Made by a program: the position numbers and the translations under genes. Of a DNA stretch of 64,000 nucleotides, positions 42,839 through 51,454 are shown piece by piece. The notes under the pieces are model-generated. The model was not told the DNA's origin and did no database searches. It saw only the letters and a list, made by a program, of their open reading frames with translations. How positions within the stretch are numbered: the first letter of the stretch is position 1; each line of letters starts with the position of its first letter. Source of the DNA: Thermocatellispora tengchongensis (GTDB lineage Bacteria > Actinomycetota > Actinomycetes > Streptosporangiales > Streptosporangiaceae); assembly GCF_014202315.1 (NCBI RefSeq), contig NZ_JACHGN010000023.1:121313-185312 (forward strand), written 5' to 3'.

Positions 42839-44353
42839 TCACTCGACGGGTGCGTTGAGCGATGGATCGGAGCGGGCGGAGGAGCGGCCGGCCCGCGCGG
42901 TTCCGGTCGCGGAAGGCCGGAGGCGGTCATCGGGCAGCAGCCGGGCGATGACGGCGCCCACGGCGAACAGCAGCCCGATGCCGATCAGGATGGGCGCCAT
43001 CGCGGTCGCGTAGCCGGTGGCCACCTCGGCGGCGCGGGCCGGGGCGCCGTCCGGGGCGAGGACGGGTGCGGCCGAGCCGAACTCGGCCACCAGGCGGCTC
43101 GCGAGCAGCGATCCGACGACCAGCGCGCCGAGCGTGACGCCCATCTCCCGTACGAGCGCGACGACCGCCGTCCCCGTGCCGAGCGCGCGTGACCCCACGG
43201 CGTTCTGCACGGCCACGGTCAGGACCTGCATGAAGCACCCGGCGCCGATGCCGATGACGGCGACCACGGCGCACACCACGGGCGGGCTCGACACCCCGGC
43301 GAGGGCCAGGGCCGTCATCCCGCCGGCGGCGAGCAGGCAGCCGATCACGGGGAAGCGCCGGTAGCGGCCGTGGCGCGACATCCGCACCCCGGCGAAGGTG
43401 CCCGCGCCCATCAGGCCGGCGATCAACGGGAGCATCATGACGCCGGCGCCGGAGGCCGAGAGGCCGAGCGTCGCCTGCAAGTAGGCCGGCAGGTAGCCGA
43501 TGAGGCCGAACAGCCCCGCGCCGACGATGAAGGCGAGAGTGCTCGATATCGCCACGGTCCTGTTCGCGAACATCCGCAGCGGGAGCAGGGGATGCGGGGC
43601 CCGGCTCTCCCACACCAGCGCGGCGGCGAACGCCGTACCGGCCGCGGCGAGCAACGGGATCCAGACCGCCCGGCTCCCTCCGGCGCCGGCCACCGCCACG
43701 CCGGCGACGACGCCGAGCAGGAAGACCGAGACGAGCGCCGCCCCGGCATGGTCGAACCGCTCGCCTTGACGCGGGTGACGCACCCGCGGCACCGCGATGG
43801 CGGCGAGGATCAGACCGGCCACGCCCACCGGCAGGCTCACCCAGAAGATCCAGCGCCAGCCGAGGGCGTCGGTCACGGCGCCGCCGGCAATCGGCGCGAT
43901 CACGGTCGCCACGCCGAAGACCGAACCGATCGGGCCGAGGAAGCGTCCCCGGTCGCGCGGGCTCAGCGCGTCGCCGACCACGGCCTGCGACAGCACCGTG
44001 ACGCCGCCGCCGCCGAGGCCCTGGAGGAAGCGCGCCGCCAGCAGATGCCACACCTCCTGCGTGAGGCCGCACAGCAAGGCGCCCAGCAGGTAGACGACGA
44101 CACAGCCCAGAAAGAGCCGGCGACGGCCGTGCAGGTCGCCCAGCCGCCCGGCGACCGGCATCGCGATCGTCATCGCGCACACGTAGCTGACCAGGATCCA
44201 CGACATCGCGTGCACGTCGCCGAGCTCCGCGACGATCGTCGGCAGGCCGGTCGAGACGATGGTCTGGTCGAGCGCCGAGCAGAAGGTCAGCGCCACCAGC
44301 GACCAGAACAGCAGGCGCAGCCGCGGCGCCTGCCGGGGCTCCTGCTCGATCAT
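42839..44353 (-). CDS. MFS transporter, DHA2 (14-TM drug/metabolite efflux) family
   Basis: Transporter of 504 aa with the DHA2 hallmarks ALDQTIVSTGLPTIVAELGD (motif D1), GRLGDLHGRRRLFLG (motif A) and the motif-C region GSVFGVATVIAPIAGGAVTD, plus 14 predicted helices. ATG at 44353. Upstream of the glycoside oxidase gene on the same strand with a 25-bp gap, so it may export a toxic aglycone or take part in substrate movement. The role is inferred from context only. Confidence 0.9.
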   Translation of the reverse strand: MIEQEPRQAPRLRLLFWSLVALTFCSALDQTIVSTGLPTIVAELGDVHAMSWILVSYVCAMTIAMPVAGRLGDLHGRRRLFLGCVVVYLLGALLCGLTQEVWHLLAARFLQGLGGGGVTVLSQAVVGDALSPRDRGRFLGPIGSVFGVATVIAPIAGGAVTDALGWRWIFWVSLPVGVAGLILAAIAVPRVRHPRQGERFDHAGAALVSVFLLGVVAGVAVAGAGGSRAVWIPLLAAAGTAFAAALVWESRAPHPLLPLRMFANRTVAISSTLAFIVGAGLFGLIGYLPAYLQATLGLSASGAGVMMLPLIAGLMGAGTFAGVRMSRHGRYRRFPVIGCLLAAGGMTALALAGVSSPPVVCAVVAVIGIGAGCFMQVLTVAVQNAVGSRALGTGTAVVALVREMGVTLGALVVGSLLASRLVAEFGSAAPVLAPDGAPARAAEVATGYATAMAPILIGIGLLFAVGAVIARLLPDDRLRPSATGTARAGRSSARSDPSLNAPVE

Positions 44354-44463
44354 GCCGCGCGGCCGGGCATGTCGGCCGCATCCCCGGGCGCGTGGCCGGC
44401 CGCATCTCTGGGCGCGCACGGGCGGAGAGCGAGCGCCGTATCGCCGCCCGGCGGCTCCTTGCA

Positions 44464-44523
44464 GATCAATGGCTTGGTGATCGACCGCTTGGTGATCGAC
44501 GGCTTGGTGATCGACGGCTCGGG
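44464..44523. repeat. minisatellite: four 15-bp units (GATCGACGGCTTGGT)
   Basis: Units at 44464-44478, 44479-44493, 44494-44508 and 44509-44523 with up to three differences. It lies in the 533-bp divergent region between the DHA2 and beta 2 genes. A leftward frame through it would encode a repeating SITKP peptide, but no ribosome-binding site supports a gene. Confidence 0.8.
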
Positions 44524-44741
44524 CGCCGGACGGTGATGCCGGGACGGGACGCCGGGCGGGACCGAGGCGGCCCGCGCCGGACGGAGCGCGTCGTCGTGTG
44601 GGGGAACGTGCACGTCCACCTCAATCTCTCTTATGTCTACTCTAATCGAAAGATTGCCCCTTTCCGGCACAAGTCTGCCACCAGGCGCGACGCCCGCGTC
44701 AACGCCGGAGCCGGAGGCACGGGAGGCCAAGATACGTTCAC

Positions 44742-44775
44742 TTTCTACCTAAGTTGGCGTAGAAATGACCAAAGT
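44742..44775 (+). promoter_or_regulatory. candidate ROK operator, copy 2 (TTTCTAC-N10-GTAGAAA)
   Basis: The inverted repeat TTTCTAC (44742-44748) / GTAGAAA (44759-44765) continues into ATGACCAAAGT. It aligns with the site before the ROK gene at 39796-39827. It is 112 bp upstream of the beta 2 start. Confidence 0.6.
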
Positions 44776-44845
44776 TCACCCCTGCCAACGGCGAGGGCCC
44801 GCGCCGCGCCGCGCCGGTCCCGGCCGGCCGAAGGAGGCATCAACG

Positions 44846-44890
44846 ATGACGACCACACGTCCGCCGTCCGCACCGGGAGGCACCCGGTGA
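44846..44890 (+). CDS. possible 14-residue leader peptide overlapping the beta 2 start
   Basis: ATG with a strong GAAGGAGG 7-15 bp upstream opens MTTTRPPSAPGGTR and stops at TGA 44888-44890, overlapping the GTG start of the next gene (GTGA). It could couple or attenuate translation of the beta/alpha pair. No homologue is known; tentative. Confidence 0.35.
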   Translation: MTTTRPPSAPGGTR

Positions 44891-45282
44891 TCTCGGATCG
44901 GCTGATCGAACAGGACACCCTCACCACCGACGGAACACGGTCCTCGGTCGAGGTGCGCATCCCCTGGTACCGCGCGCTGCCCGCCTCGTGCATCGCCGGC
45001 GTCGAGTTCACCGTGGACGGGGTCACCGCCCCGCCCGAGAGCCTGACCTGGACGATGAACGGCCGCACCTTCGGCATCGGCGAGCTCGCCGAGCACACCG
45101 AGGAGTGGTGGTTCCCGGCCGACTCCGCCGTCGTGACCGGCGCGCTCGCGCTCGCCCCCGGAGGGGAGCACACCGTGCGCGTGGGACTGCGCCTGTACAT
45201 CCCCTACATCGTCACCGCGCACGGGGTGCTGCGGATCGAGGAGCACGACACCAAGACCATGGAAGCGCAGGTCCGGCGATGA
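44887..45282 (+). CDS. C-deglycosidase-like beta subunit 2 (DUF6379-like)
   Basis: Protein of 131 aa sharing VEVRIPWYRALPASCIAGV, FTVDGVTA, MNGRTFGIGEL and VRVGLRLYIPYI with beta 1 and beta 3. GTG start with GGGAGG 6 bp upstream; a short leader ORF ends across it. Its stop overlaps the alpha 2 ATG by four bases, so the two chains should be made in equal amounts, consistent with a heteromeric lyase. Confidence 0.83.
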   Translation: MISDRLIEQDTLTTDGTRSSVEVRIPWYRALPASCIAGVEFTVDGVTAPPESLTWTMNGRTFGIGELAEHTEEWWFPADSAVVTGALALAPGGEHTVRVGLRLYIPYIVTAHGVLRIEEHDTKTMEAQVRR

Positions 45283-46379
45283 GCGCGGCTCTCGGCACGC
45301 CCATCCAGGGCGTCACCCTCTACAGCTTCACCCGGGCCTTCCACGGCCGCCGTTACGACCTGGAAGGGCTCGTCCGCGAGGTCGCGGCCCGCGGTCTCGG
45401 CCCCGGCCTGGAGATCATCGGCTTTTCGAGCTTCCGCGGCTTCCCCCACCTCGACGAGGCCACCATCGACGGGTTCCGGGCGCTCGTCGCCGAGACCGGG
45501 CTGGTTCCGACGTCGCTGGCGGTCAACACCGACGTCGGCATCCGGCGCGACCGTCTGATGACGGACGAGGAACTGGTCGAGTACATGCGCCGGCAGATCG
45601 AGGCCGCGGCCCGGCTCGGCTTCCCGATCGCCCGCGTGCAGATCGGGCTCACCCCCGACACCATGGAACGGCTGCTGCCGGTGGCGGAACGGTACGGCGT
45701 GACGCTCGCCCTGGAGGTGCACGCCCACCAGCACGCCCAGGCACCGGCGATCCTGCGGCTGCGCGACCGCTACGACAAGCTGGGCTCTCCTCTGCTCGGC
45801 TTCACCGCCGACTGGGGCGCGACCGTGTCGGGCTTCGCGCCCTCGCTGCTGGAGGCCTATCGGCGGCGCGGCGCCCCGCCCGGACTCCTCTCCGCCGTCG
45901 TGGAGCTGTGGGAGGAGTACCGGCGTCAGGGCCCGCCGTACAGCGAGGCCGAGCATGGAGGCCGCTTCAGCGCCTTCATCGAGCTCGCCGCCCGGCACGG
46001 CCGCCCGGACCTCGGCGTCGACATGGCCGTCAACGGCACCGGCCTGTTCGGCCCGGCCCCGGTGGCGGGCTGGCACGAGATCCAGCCCTGGGTGCGGCAC
46101 GTGCACGGCAAGTTCTTCGGCATCGACGGCACCGGCGAGGAGCCGTCGGTTCCGGTGCGCGAGCTCATCGCCCTGCTGGTCGGCGCGGGGTACTCGGGCG
46201 CGGTCTCCAGCGAGTACGAGGGCTGGCACTGGAACTCGTGGGACGACGCCTTCGACATGGTGGCCGGTGAGCAGGCCGTGCAGCGTTCCGCCGCGGAGCG
46301 GGCCGGCTCCCGCATGATCACGGACCCGCGCCAGGCGCGTGACCTGCTGCCGGCGCATCTGGCGAGGACGCCCGCCTGA
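45279..46379 (+). CDS. C-deglycosidase-like alpha subunit 2 (TIM barrel)
   Basis: Protein of 366 aa. Putative metal ligands: Glu in LALEVHAHQHAQ, Asp in FTADWGA, His in VRHVHGKFFGIDG and Glu in AVSSEYEGWHW. The start IQGVTLYSFTRAFHGRRYDL and the GLGPGLEIIGF strand parallel alpha 1 (IGPGIELVAS). It probably forms the catalytic chain with beta 2 and cleaves a 3-keto-glycoside. A hairpin follows at 46403. Confidence 0.85.
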   Translation: MSAALGTPIQGVTLYSFTRAFHGRRYDLEGLVREVAARGLGPGLEIIGFSSFRGFPHLDEATIDGFRALVAETGLVPTSLAVNTDVGIRRDRLMTDEELVEYMRRQIEAAARLGFPIARVQIGLTPDTMERLLPVAERYGVTLALEVHAHQHAQAPAILRLRDRYDKLGSPLLGFTADWGATVSGFAPSLLEAYRRRGAPPGLLSAVVELWEEYRRQGPPYSEAEHGGRFSAFIELAARHGRPDLGVDMAVNGTGLFGPAPVAGWHEIQPWVRHVHGKFFGIDGTGEEPSVPVRELIALLVGAGYSGAVSSEYEGWHWNSWDDAFDMVAGEQAVQRSAAERAGSRMITDPRQARDLLPAHLARTPA

Positions 46380-46402
46380 GCGGGACCGGCGGCCCGATCG
46401 CC

Positions 46403-46440
46403 GTGGCGCGTCCGGCCTCCGCATGGGCCGGACGCGCCAC
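46403..46440. terminator. 15-bp stem hairpin after the beta2-alpha2 pair
   Basis: GTGGCGCGTCCGGCC (46403-46417), 8-base loop, perfect complement at 46426-46440, 23 bp after the alpha 2 stop. Confidence 0.7.
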
Positions 46441-46495
46441 GCCCAGGGCGCGGGCGACGGAGCGTCGCCGCTCTATTGCCGGGAGCCGCAGGCGA

Positions 46496-46522
46496 GATAT
46501 AGAATCAAAACTACAATTCTGA
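46496..46522. promoter_or_regulatory. AT-rich promoter site with AGAAT-N10-ATTCT
   Basis: GATATAGAAT (46496-46505) and ATTCTGA (46516-46522) in an AT-rich patch upstream of the isomerase operon. It is related in sequence to sites at 52526 and 56722. Confidence 0.4.
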
Positions 46523-46676
46523 AAAGCTGCCGGAGAGCGTCTCCTACGCGTGGCGGCAGGATGCCGGTCCCGATGACGTCCCGCCAGGTACTCCCACGGC
46601 AACAGCGAGCTGTCATGTCACATCCATCCCCCGACCATCCCGTCGTCCTTCGACATCGACCAGGAGTTGATCACGG

Positions 46677-47612
46677 ATGAGCCCACTCCGCTGGAGTTAC
46701 ATGGATCACTGGCGGGTGGACAGCCCGCGCGGCCCCGTGACGCAGTACTCCTCCCCGCGCCGGATGGACGACTTCGTCAAGCAGATCAGCGCGGTCGGCT
46801 TCGAGGGTCTGGACATGTTCGACTTCCAGATCTACGGCCTCACCCAGATGTTCGGCTCGATCGAGAAGTACCAGGAGTTCCTGCGCGAACGCGGGATCAC
46901 CAAGATCGTCAACCTGTTCCGCGGGATCATGTACGACCCCCGCCGCGCCGACCCGCACGTCCGGGAGACGCACGACGAGATCGTCGAGAGCACCCGCCGC
47001 ATGCTGCGGATGTGGGAAGGGCTCCAGATCGAGAGCCTGATCGTCATGCCCGCCGGGCTGTACATCGACGCCGCCCCGGTCACCGACGACAAGATCAAGG
47101 CGGCCGCCGAGTGCTGGAACCGGGTCGGTGAGATGAGCGCCGAGTTCGGCGTGCGCACGACGTGCCATCACGAGTTCTTCTGCGCCATCCGCACCGAGGA
47201 CGACATCCGCAAGTTCTACGAGTGGACCGATCCGCGCTACGTCGGCTTCTTCTGCGACACCGCGCAGCACTGCATCGCCGGCATCGACCCCGTCGCGCTG
47301 TACGAGGACCTGCACGACCGCTGCACCGGCTTCCACTTCAAGGACACCCGGCAGGTGGACACGACCGGCGCCTACGCCAACGCCCCCGACGCCGAGCTCA
47401 TGGCGCCGCAGACCGATCGCTGGTTCTACGAGATGGGCACCGACGGCGGGCTCGTCGACTTCCCCCGCCTGATGCGGGCGATGAGACGCCACGGCTTCAG
47501 CGGGTGGGTCACCGTCGAACACGACAAGGCCAACATCGGCGGCGACTACGCCGAGAGCACCGCCCTGTCCATGTGGTACGCCAAGCACGTCCTGTCGGAG
47601 ATCTACGCATGA
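46677..47612 (+). CDS. sugar phosphate isomerase/epimerase family (TIM barrel) A
   Basis: Xylose-isomerase-like TIM barrel of 311 aa with metal ligands Glu in CHHEFFCAI, Asp in FFCDTAQHC, His in CTGFHFKDTRQVD and Glu in VTVEHDK. It resembles inosose dehydratase / 2-keto-myo-inositol-type enzymes and likely dehydrates or epimerises a keto-sugar. It is first of three TIM-barrel genes in a row after the alpha2/beta2 pair; its stop overlaps the next start by four bases. Confidence 0.87.
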   Translation: MSPLRWSYMDHWRVDSPRGPVTQYSSPRRMDDFVKQISAVGFEGLDMFDFQIYGLTQMFGSIEKYQEFLRERGITKIVNLFRGIMYDPRRADPHVRETHDEIVESTRRMLRMWEGLQIESLIVMPAGLYIDAAPVTDDKIKAAAECWNRVGEMSAEFGVRTTCHHEFFCAIRTEDDIRKFYEWTDPRYVGFFCDTAQHCIAGIDPVALYEDLHDRCTGFHFKDTRQVDTTGAYANAPDAELMAPQTDRWFYEMGTDGGLVDFPRLMRAMRRHGFSGWVTVEHDKANIGGDYAESTALSMWYAKHVLSEIYA

Positions 47613-48583
47613 CCACGCCCCCTCCCCCGCCCGTCCGCCGCGGCTACGCGATCAACCAGTGGAAGCCGAACTTCGACGACTTCACCCGCCGGGAGCACCA
47701 CGTACGGGCGCTGAAGGTCATCGCGGCGTGCGGCTTCCGCGGCGTCGAGCTGCGGGCCGGCACCGGACGGTGGGACCCGCTGGGCCGCCCGGCGTCCATC
47801 GCCGCGAACTACGGCTCCACCACCGCCTTCATCCGGCTCGTCCGCGACCTGGGCATCGAGGCGGTCAGCAGTTGGTACTTCGACCCGGGCGAGCCGATCG
47901 ACGAGGAGTTGTCGCACGGCCGCTCGGTGCTGGCGCCGGACGACCACAAGGCCATCGCCGAGACCATCCGGCCCTTCGCCGAGTTCCTGGCCGCGGCCGG
48001 CGGCTCGCGCCTGGTCGTCCGGGCCCTGCCGGCCGCCTGGCGCACCGGCGCGCTCACCGCCGGCCAGATCGCCGTGGCGGGCGCGGGGTGGAACACGGTG
48101 GGCGCCGCGGCGGCGGAGTTCGGCATCGGCGTCACGCTGCACGCCGACTGCCTGAGCGCGGCCGCGGACGACAAGACGCTGGCCGCCCTCCTCGACGCCA
48201 CCGACCCCGCCCTCGTCGGGCTGACGATCGACACCGCCGAGCTCACCCTCGCGGGTCTGGACCCGGTCGCGACGTACCAGCGGCACGCCGAGAGGGTGGA
48301 TCATCTCCACCTCAAGGACACCCGCCATGTCGACGACGCCGGCGAACGCCTCGCGCCGCACGCCGAGGCGGCCATGATGTCCGCGGGCGGCGCCAGGGAG
48401 ATCGAACGATGGTTCTTCGAGTGCGGCACGCCCGGGGGTCTCGTCGACTTTCCCGGCCTCTTCGACCGGCTCGGCGCCTCCGGCTACGCCGGGTGGGCCG
48501 TCTTCGAAAGCGAGCAGACTCCCAACCCGTCCAGCAGCGTGATGCTCAACGCTTGGTACGCCCAGCACGTCCTGGGATGCTGA
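47609..48583 (+). CDS. sugar phosphate isomerase/epimerase family (TIM barrel) B
   Basis: TIM-barrel protein of 324 aa. Ligand-like residues: Asp in LHADCLSA (Glu in most relatives), Asp in TIDTAELTLAG, His in DHLHLKDTRHVDD and Glu in AVFESEQTP. The shared HLKDTRHVD and GTPGGLVDFP segments show it is a paralogue of gene A; co-translated with it by an ATGA overlap. The two may form a complex or perform consecutive steps on the sugar released by the deglycosidase. Confidence 0.85.
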   Translation: MTTPPPPPVRRGYAINQWKPNFDDFTRREHHVRALKVIAACGFRGVELRAGTGRWDPLGRPASIAANYGSTTAFIRLVRDLGIEAVSSWYFDPGEPIDEELSHGRSVLAPDDHKAIAETIRPFAEFLAAAGGSRLVVRALPAAWRTGALTAGQIAVAGAGWNTVGAAAAEFGIGVTLHADCLSAAADDKTLAALLDATDPALVGLTIDTAELTLAGLDPVATYQRHAERVDHLHLKDTRHVDDAGERLAPHAEAAMMSAGGAREIERWFFECGTPGGLVDFPGLFDRLGASGYAGWAVFESEQTPNPSSSVMLNAWYAQHVLGC

Positions 48584-48644
48584 ACCACGCCCGATATGCC
48601 CCGTCCGTCCCCCGTACCACGACACAAAGGAGCTTGGTGCCCCG

Positions 48645-49415
48645 ATGAAGCTGTCAGCCAGCGTAGAACTGCTCTTCCGCGAGGCCGGTCCTGATCACGG
48701 CGAGCGCATCAGGGCCGCCGCCGACGCCGGGATCGACACCGTGGAGATCTGGCAGCACAGCGACAAGGATCTCGCCTCGATCGAGAAGGCCCTGAACGAC
48801 ACCGGGTCGCGGCTGTGGACGCTGCTGATCGAGGGACGCGCGACGCTGGCCGACGCCAAGACGCACGAGTCCTTCCTGGACAACGTGCGGGCGGCGGCCG
48901 TGGTCGCACGGCGCCTGGGCTGCGACCGGATCGTCACCGGCTCGGGTGTCGGGCTGCCCTACATGCGCCGCGCCGTCCAGCACCGCACCGTCGTGGACGC
49001 GCTCAAGGCCGGCGCCGACATCGCCGCCGAGCACGGCGTGGTGATCGTGCTGGAGAACCTGAACACCAAGGTGGACCACCCCGGCACCCTGTTCGACACC
49101 ACGGCCGAGTGTCTGCAGGCGATCCGCGAGGTCGGCTCCCCCGGCCTCGCCCTGCTCTACGACATGTACCACTCGCTGCAGATGGGCGAGACACCCGAGC
49201 GGGAGGTGGCGGAGGCCATCGACCTGGTCTCGCACGTGCAGATCGCCGATCTGCCGGAACGGACCGAACCCGGCACCGGTGAGATCGACTGGGAGGCGCG
49301 GCTCCGGTCGCTGCGCGACCTCGGCTACACCGGCCCCGTCGGGCTGGAGTACGTCCCCACCACCGCCTCGCTCGCGTCCCTCGCGCACATCCAGCAGATC
49401 GCCGCCGCCCTCTGA
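48645..49415 (+). CDS. hydroxypyruvate isomerase-like TIM barrel enzyme
   Basis: Protein of 256 aa of the Hyi/OtnI group: starts KLSASVELLFREA, with Glu in VIVLENLNTKVDHPG, Asp in LLYDMYHSLQMGE, the family signature HVQIADLPERTEPGTGEIDW and Glu in GLEYVP. Enzymes of this group isomerise hydroxypyruvate or 2-oxo-tetronate. AAAGGAG lies before the ATG. It is last in the isomerase operon, before a strong bidirectional terminator; probably a late step for the liberated sugar. Confidence 0.9.
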   Translation: MKLSASVELLFREAGPDHGERIRAAADAGIDTVEIWQHSDKDLASIEKALNDTGSRLWTLLIEGRATLADAKTHESFLDNVRAAAVVARRLGCDRIVTGSGVGLPYMRRAVQHRTVVDALKAGADIAAEHGVVIVLENLNTKVDHPGTLFDTTAECLQAIREVGSPGLALLYDMYHSLQMGETPEREVAEAIDLVSHVQIADLPERTEPGTGEIDWEARLRSLRDLGYTGPVGLEYVPTTASLASLAHIQQIAAAL

Positions 49416-49437
49416 CCACCGCGGGCCGATCCGCGTG

Positions 49438-49470
49438 AAAAGGGCCTGGCCTATGAGGCCAGGCCCTTTT
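49438..49470. terminator. bidirectional rho-independent terminator
   Basis: AAAAGGGCCTGGCC (49438-49451), loop TATGA, GGCCAGGCCCTTTT (49457-49470): a perfect 14-bp stem with A/T tracts at both ends, between convergent genes. Confidence 0.92.
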
Positions 49471-49483
49471 GACGTGCTTGATG

Positions 49484-51010
49484 TCACCCTTGCCGCGGGG
49501 CGAGGGTATGGCCGATGTGGCGGGCTCCGGCGACGGCCAGCGCCACGGACGTGAGCGTCGGGTTGCAGGCGGTGGAGGTCGGGATGACGCCGTTGCCCGC
49601 GACGTAGAGCCCCTGGACGCCCCACACCTGGCCGGTCGGGTCGCAGACCGACGTGCCGTCGTCGCTCGTCCCCATCCGCACCGTGCCCTGATAGTGCAGG
49701 GACGCGCCGAGCGCCAGCGTGATCGGCTCGGGGTCCAGCGGCTCGCCCAGCGCGTCGGCGGCCCGGCGGATGGCGGCGCGGGCCGCGGCGAGGGTGGCGT
49801 GGTCCCGCTCCGTGAGCCGGTAGTGGATCCGCATCGCGGGCATGCCGTACCCGTCGCGCTCGCGGTCGTCGAAGGCGACGCGGTCGGACGCCCGCAGGTC
49901 CTTGGCGCAGAACCAGCCCAGCCCGACGATCGACCCCGGCGCCGGCCGGTCGGCGCCGGGCAGCGGCACCGGGGAGGCGTCGAGCTGCATCACCTGCCCG
50001 TGGAAGGGCTCCTCGTCGGTGAACGGCACCCAGCTCACGCCGCTGTGCCGGACGATCTCCGGCCCGCCGTCCGGATCGGCCGCGATCCCGGCCGCCGCCT
50101 CGACGTCGCGCAGCCGCACCGCGAAGATGACCTGGGACTGGTCGTTGAGGTACCGGCCGAGCGCGGGCGGCCGCACCCCCGACGCCCACAGCAGTTGCGG
50201 CGTGCGCAGGGCGTCGGCGGCGACGACCACCCGCTCGGCGCGCACCTCGTGCTCGGTGCCGTCCCGCTGGTCGCGAACCAGCAGCCCGCGCACCCGGCCG
50301 TCCGCCACCCGCACCCGGGTGACCAGGGCTTCCGGGAACAGCGTGTACCGGGGGTTGGCGCGGGTGACGTCGCCGAAGACGACGTCGGCCCCCGACCAGG
50401 TGACCCGCCCGTCCTCGTGCCGGTGCACGGCCAGCGGCATGGGCTGCACCTGACGGTCACCCGTACGGCCGGTGTCGAAGGCGGCGCTGAGCCGCTTGCG
50501 GACCTCGGCGGCGAACGGCGCGTCGTCGAAGGCGTGGGCGGAGACGCCGAGCAGCCGCTCCGCCTCGGCGAGCAGGTCGTCCAGGCCGGGGAGGAACGGG
50601 ATGCGCTCGCTGCCGCCGGGGCGCGGGCAGGCGGCCGTCCAGTGCGCGCCCATCCCGCCGACGTTGCTCGACATGGCGACGTTGGGCAGCCCGTCCTCCC
50701 CCGGCTGCCGGTAGCCGTCCGGCAGCAGGAAGGTGCCGGCCCTGGCCAGCCGTGGCGCCGCTTCCCCCGCCCCCGCCGGGGCGGGAGCGGACGCCGGTCC
50801 CTCCGAACGGCGCTGCGCCCGCGCGCGCTCGGCCGGGTCGGCGATGTTCTTCACATGGACGCCCGGGGGCTCGGCGAGCAGCGGTCCGACCTCGAACGTC
50901 GCGATGGTCAGGTCGGGGCGCCGCTCGCTGAGGACGCGCGCGTACGCCGCGCCGCAGGGCCCGCTGCCGACGATGGCGACGTCAACGCGCCCGGGGAAGT
51001 TCCTCGTCAT
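49484..51010 (-). CDS. GMC oxidoreductase, C-glycoside/glycoside 3-oxidase-like (copy 2)
   Basis: FAD enzyme of 508 aa: VAIVGSGPCGAAYARVL at the N-terminus, VGGMGAHWTAACPRPG, active-site His (about 439, ASLHYQGTVRMGTSDDGTSV) and Asn (about 483, TACNPTL). It shares the C-terminal GVIPTSTACNPTL pattern with copy 1 at 41230. ATG at 51010 follows beta 3 by 13 bp; the operon order alpha 3, beta 3, oxidase places oxidation and cleavage functions in one transcript. Predicted to oxidise sugar C3 of a glycoside. Confidence 0.86.
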   Translation of the reverse strand: MTRNFPGRVDVAIVGSGPCGAAYARVLSERRPDLTIATFEVGPLLAEPPGVHVKNIADPAERARAQRRSEGPASAPAPAGAGEAAPRLARAGTFLLPDGYRQPGEDGLPNVAMSSNVGGMGAHWTAACPRPGGSERIPFLPGLDDLLAEAERLLGVSAHAFDDAPFAAEVRKRLSAAFDTGRTGDRQVQPMPLAVHRHEDGRVTWSGADVVFGDVTRANPRYTLFPEALVTRVRVADGRVRGLLVRDQRDGTEHEVRAERVVVAADALRTPQLLWASGVRPPALGRYLNDQSQVIFAVRLRDVEAAAGIAADPDGGPEIVRHSGVSWVPFTDEEPFHGQVMQLDASPVPLPGADRPAPGSIVGLGWFCAKDLRASDRVAFDDRERDGYGMPAMRIHYRLTERDHATLAAARAAIRRAADALGEPLDPEPITLALGASLHYQGTVRMGTSDDGTSVCDPTGQVWGVQGLYVAGNGVIPTSTACNPTLTSVALAVAGARHIGHTLAPRQG

Positions 51011-51023
51011 CGACGCGTCTCCC

Positions 51024-51410
51024 TCACGATGCCAGGACGAGCCGCTTGCTGTCGCGCCCGCCGCCGGGCACGGGCATGTAGGAGATCCGCAACCGCACCG
51101 AGACGGTGACCTCGTGCTCTCCCGGGGCCAAGGGCTCGTCGGTCTGGAAGGCGAGCTCCGCCCGCTCGCCCATCTCCCAGCGGTCGTGCGTGACGGCCGG
51201 GAGCTCGGCGAAGGTGTAGGTGTTGCCGTGGACGGTGAACGTGGTGCGCTCCGGTGGGACGGGGCGCCCGTCGAGGACGAGATCGACGGCCTCGACCATC
51301 GACAGGGCCAGGCCGCGGTAGTAGGGCATCCGGACCTCGACACGGCCTCCGGGGCGGCCGTCGTCGCGCACGCGGAAGCCGTCTTCGCAGATGATGTACC
51401 GGTCGTACAT
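51024..51410 (-). CDS. C-deglycosidase-like beta subunit 3 (DUF6379-like)
   Basis: Protein of 128 aa with VEVRMPYYRGLALSMVEAV, LVLDGRPVP, VHGNTYTFAELP and VTVSVRLRISYM, i.e. the same scaffold as beta 1 and beta 2, with Tyr in place of Trp in the WYR motif. It lies between alpha 3 (44 bp) and the 3-oxidase (13 bp) genes. Confidence 0.83.
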   Translation of the reverse strand: MYDRYIICEDGFRVRDDGRPGGRVEVRMPYYRGLALSMVEAVDLVLDGRPVPPERTTFTVHGNTYTFAELPAVTHDRWEMGERAELAFQTDEPLAPGEHEVTVSVRLRISYMPVPGGGRDSKRLVLAS

Positions 51411-51454
51411 GGGACTCCTCAGGGGTACGTCGGAACGGCGGGCGGGCGCCCGGG

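Noticed and set aside
44350..44730. 126-codon minus-strand ORF through the 15-bp repeat
   Set aside because: The repeating SITKP peptide is a consequence of the minisatellite; no ribosome-binding site or homologue was seen.
49469..51109. 546-codon plus-strand frame opposite the second GMC oxidase
   Set aside because: Shadow frame; it crosses the terminator-proximal end of the oxidase and has no recognisable motif.
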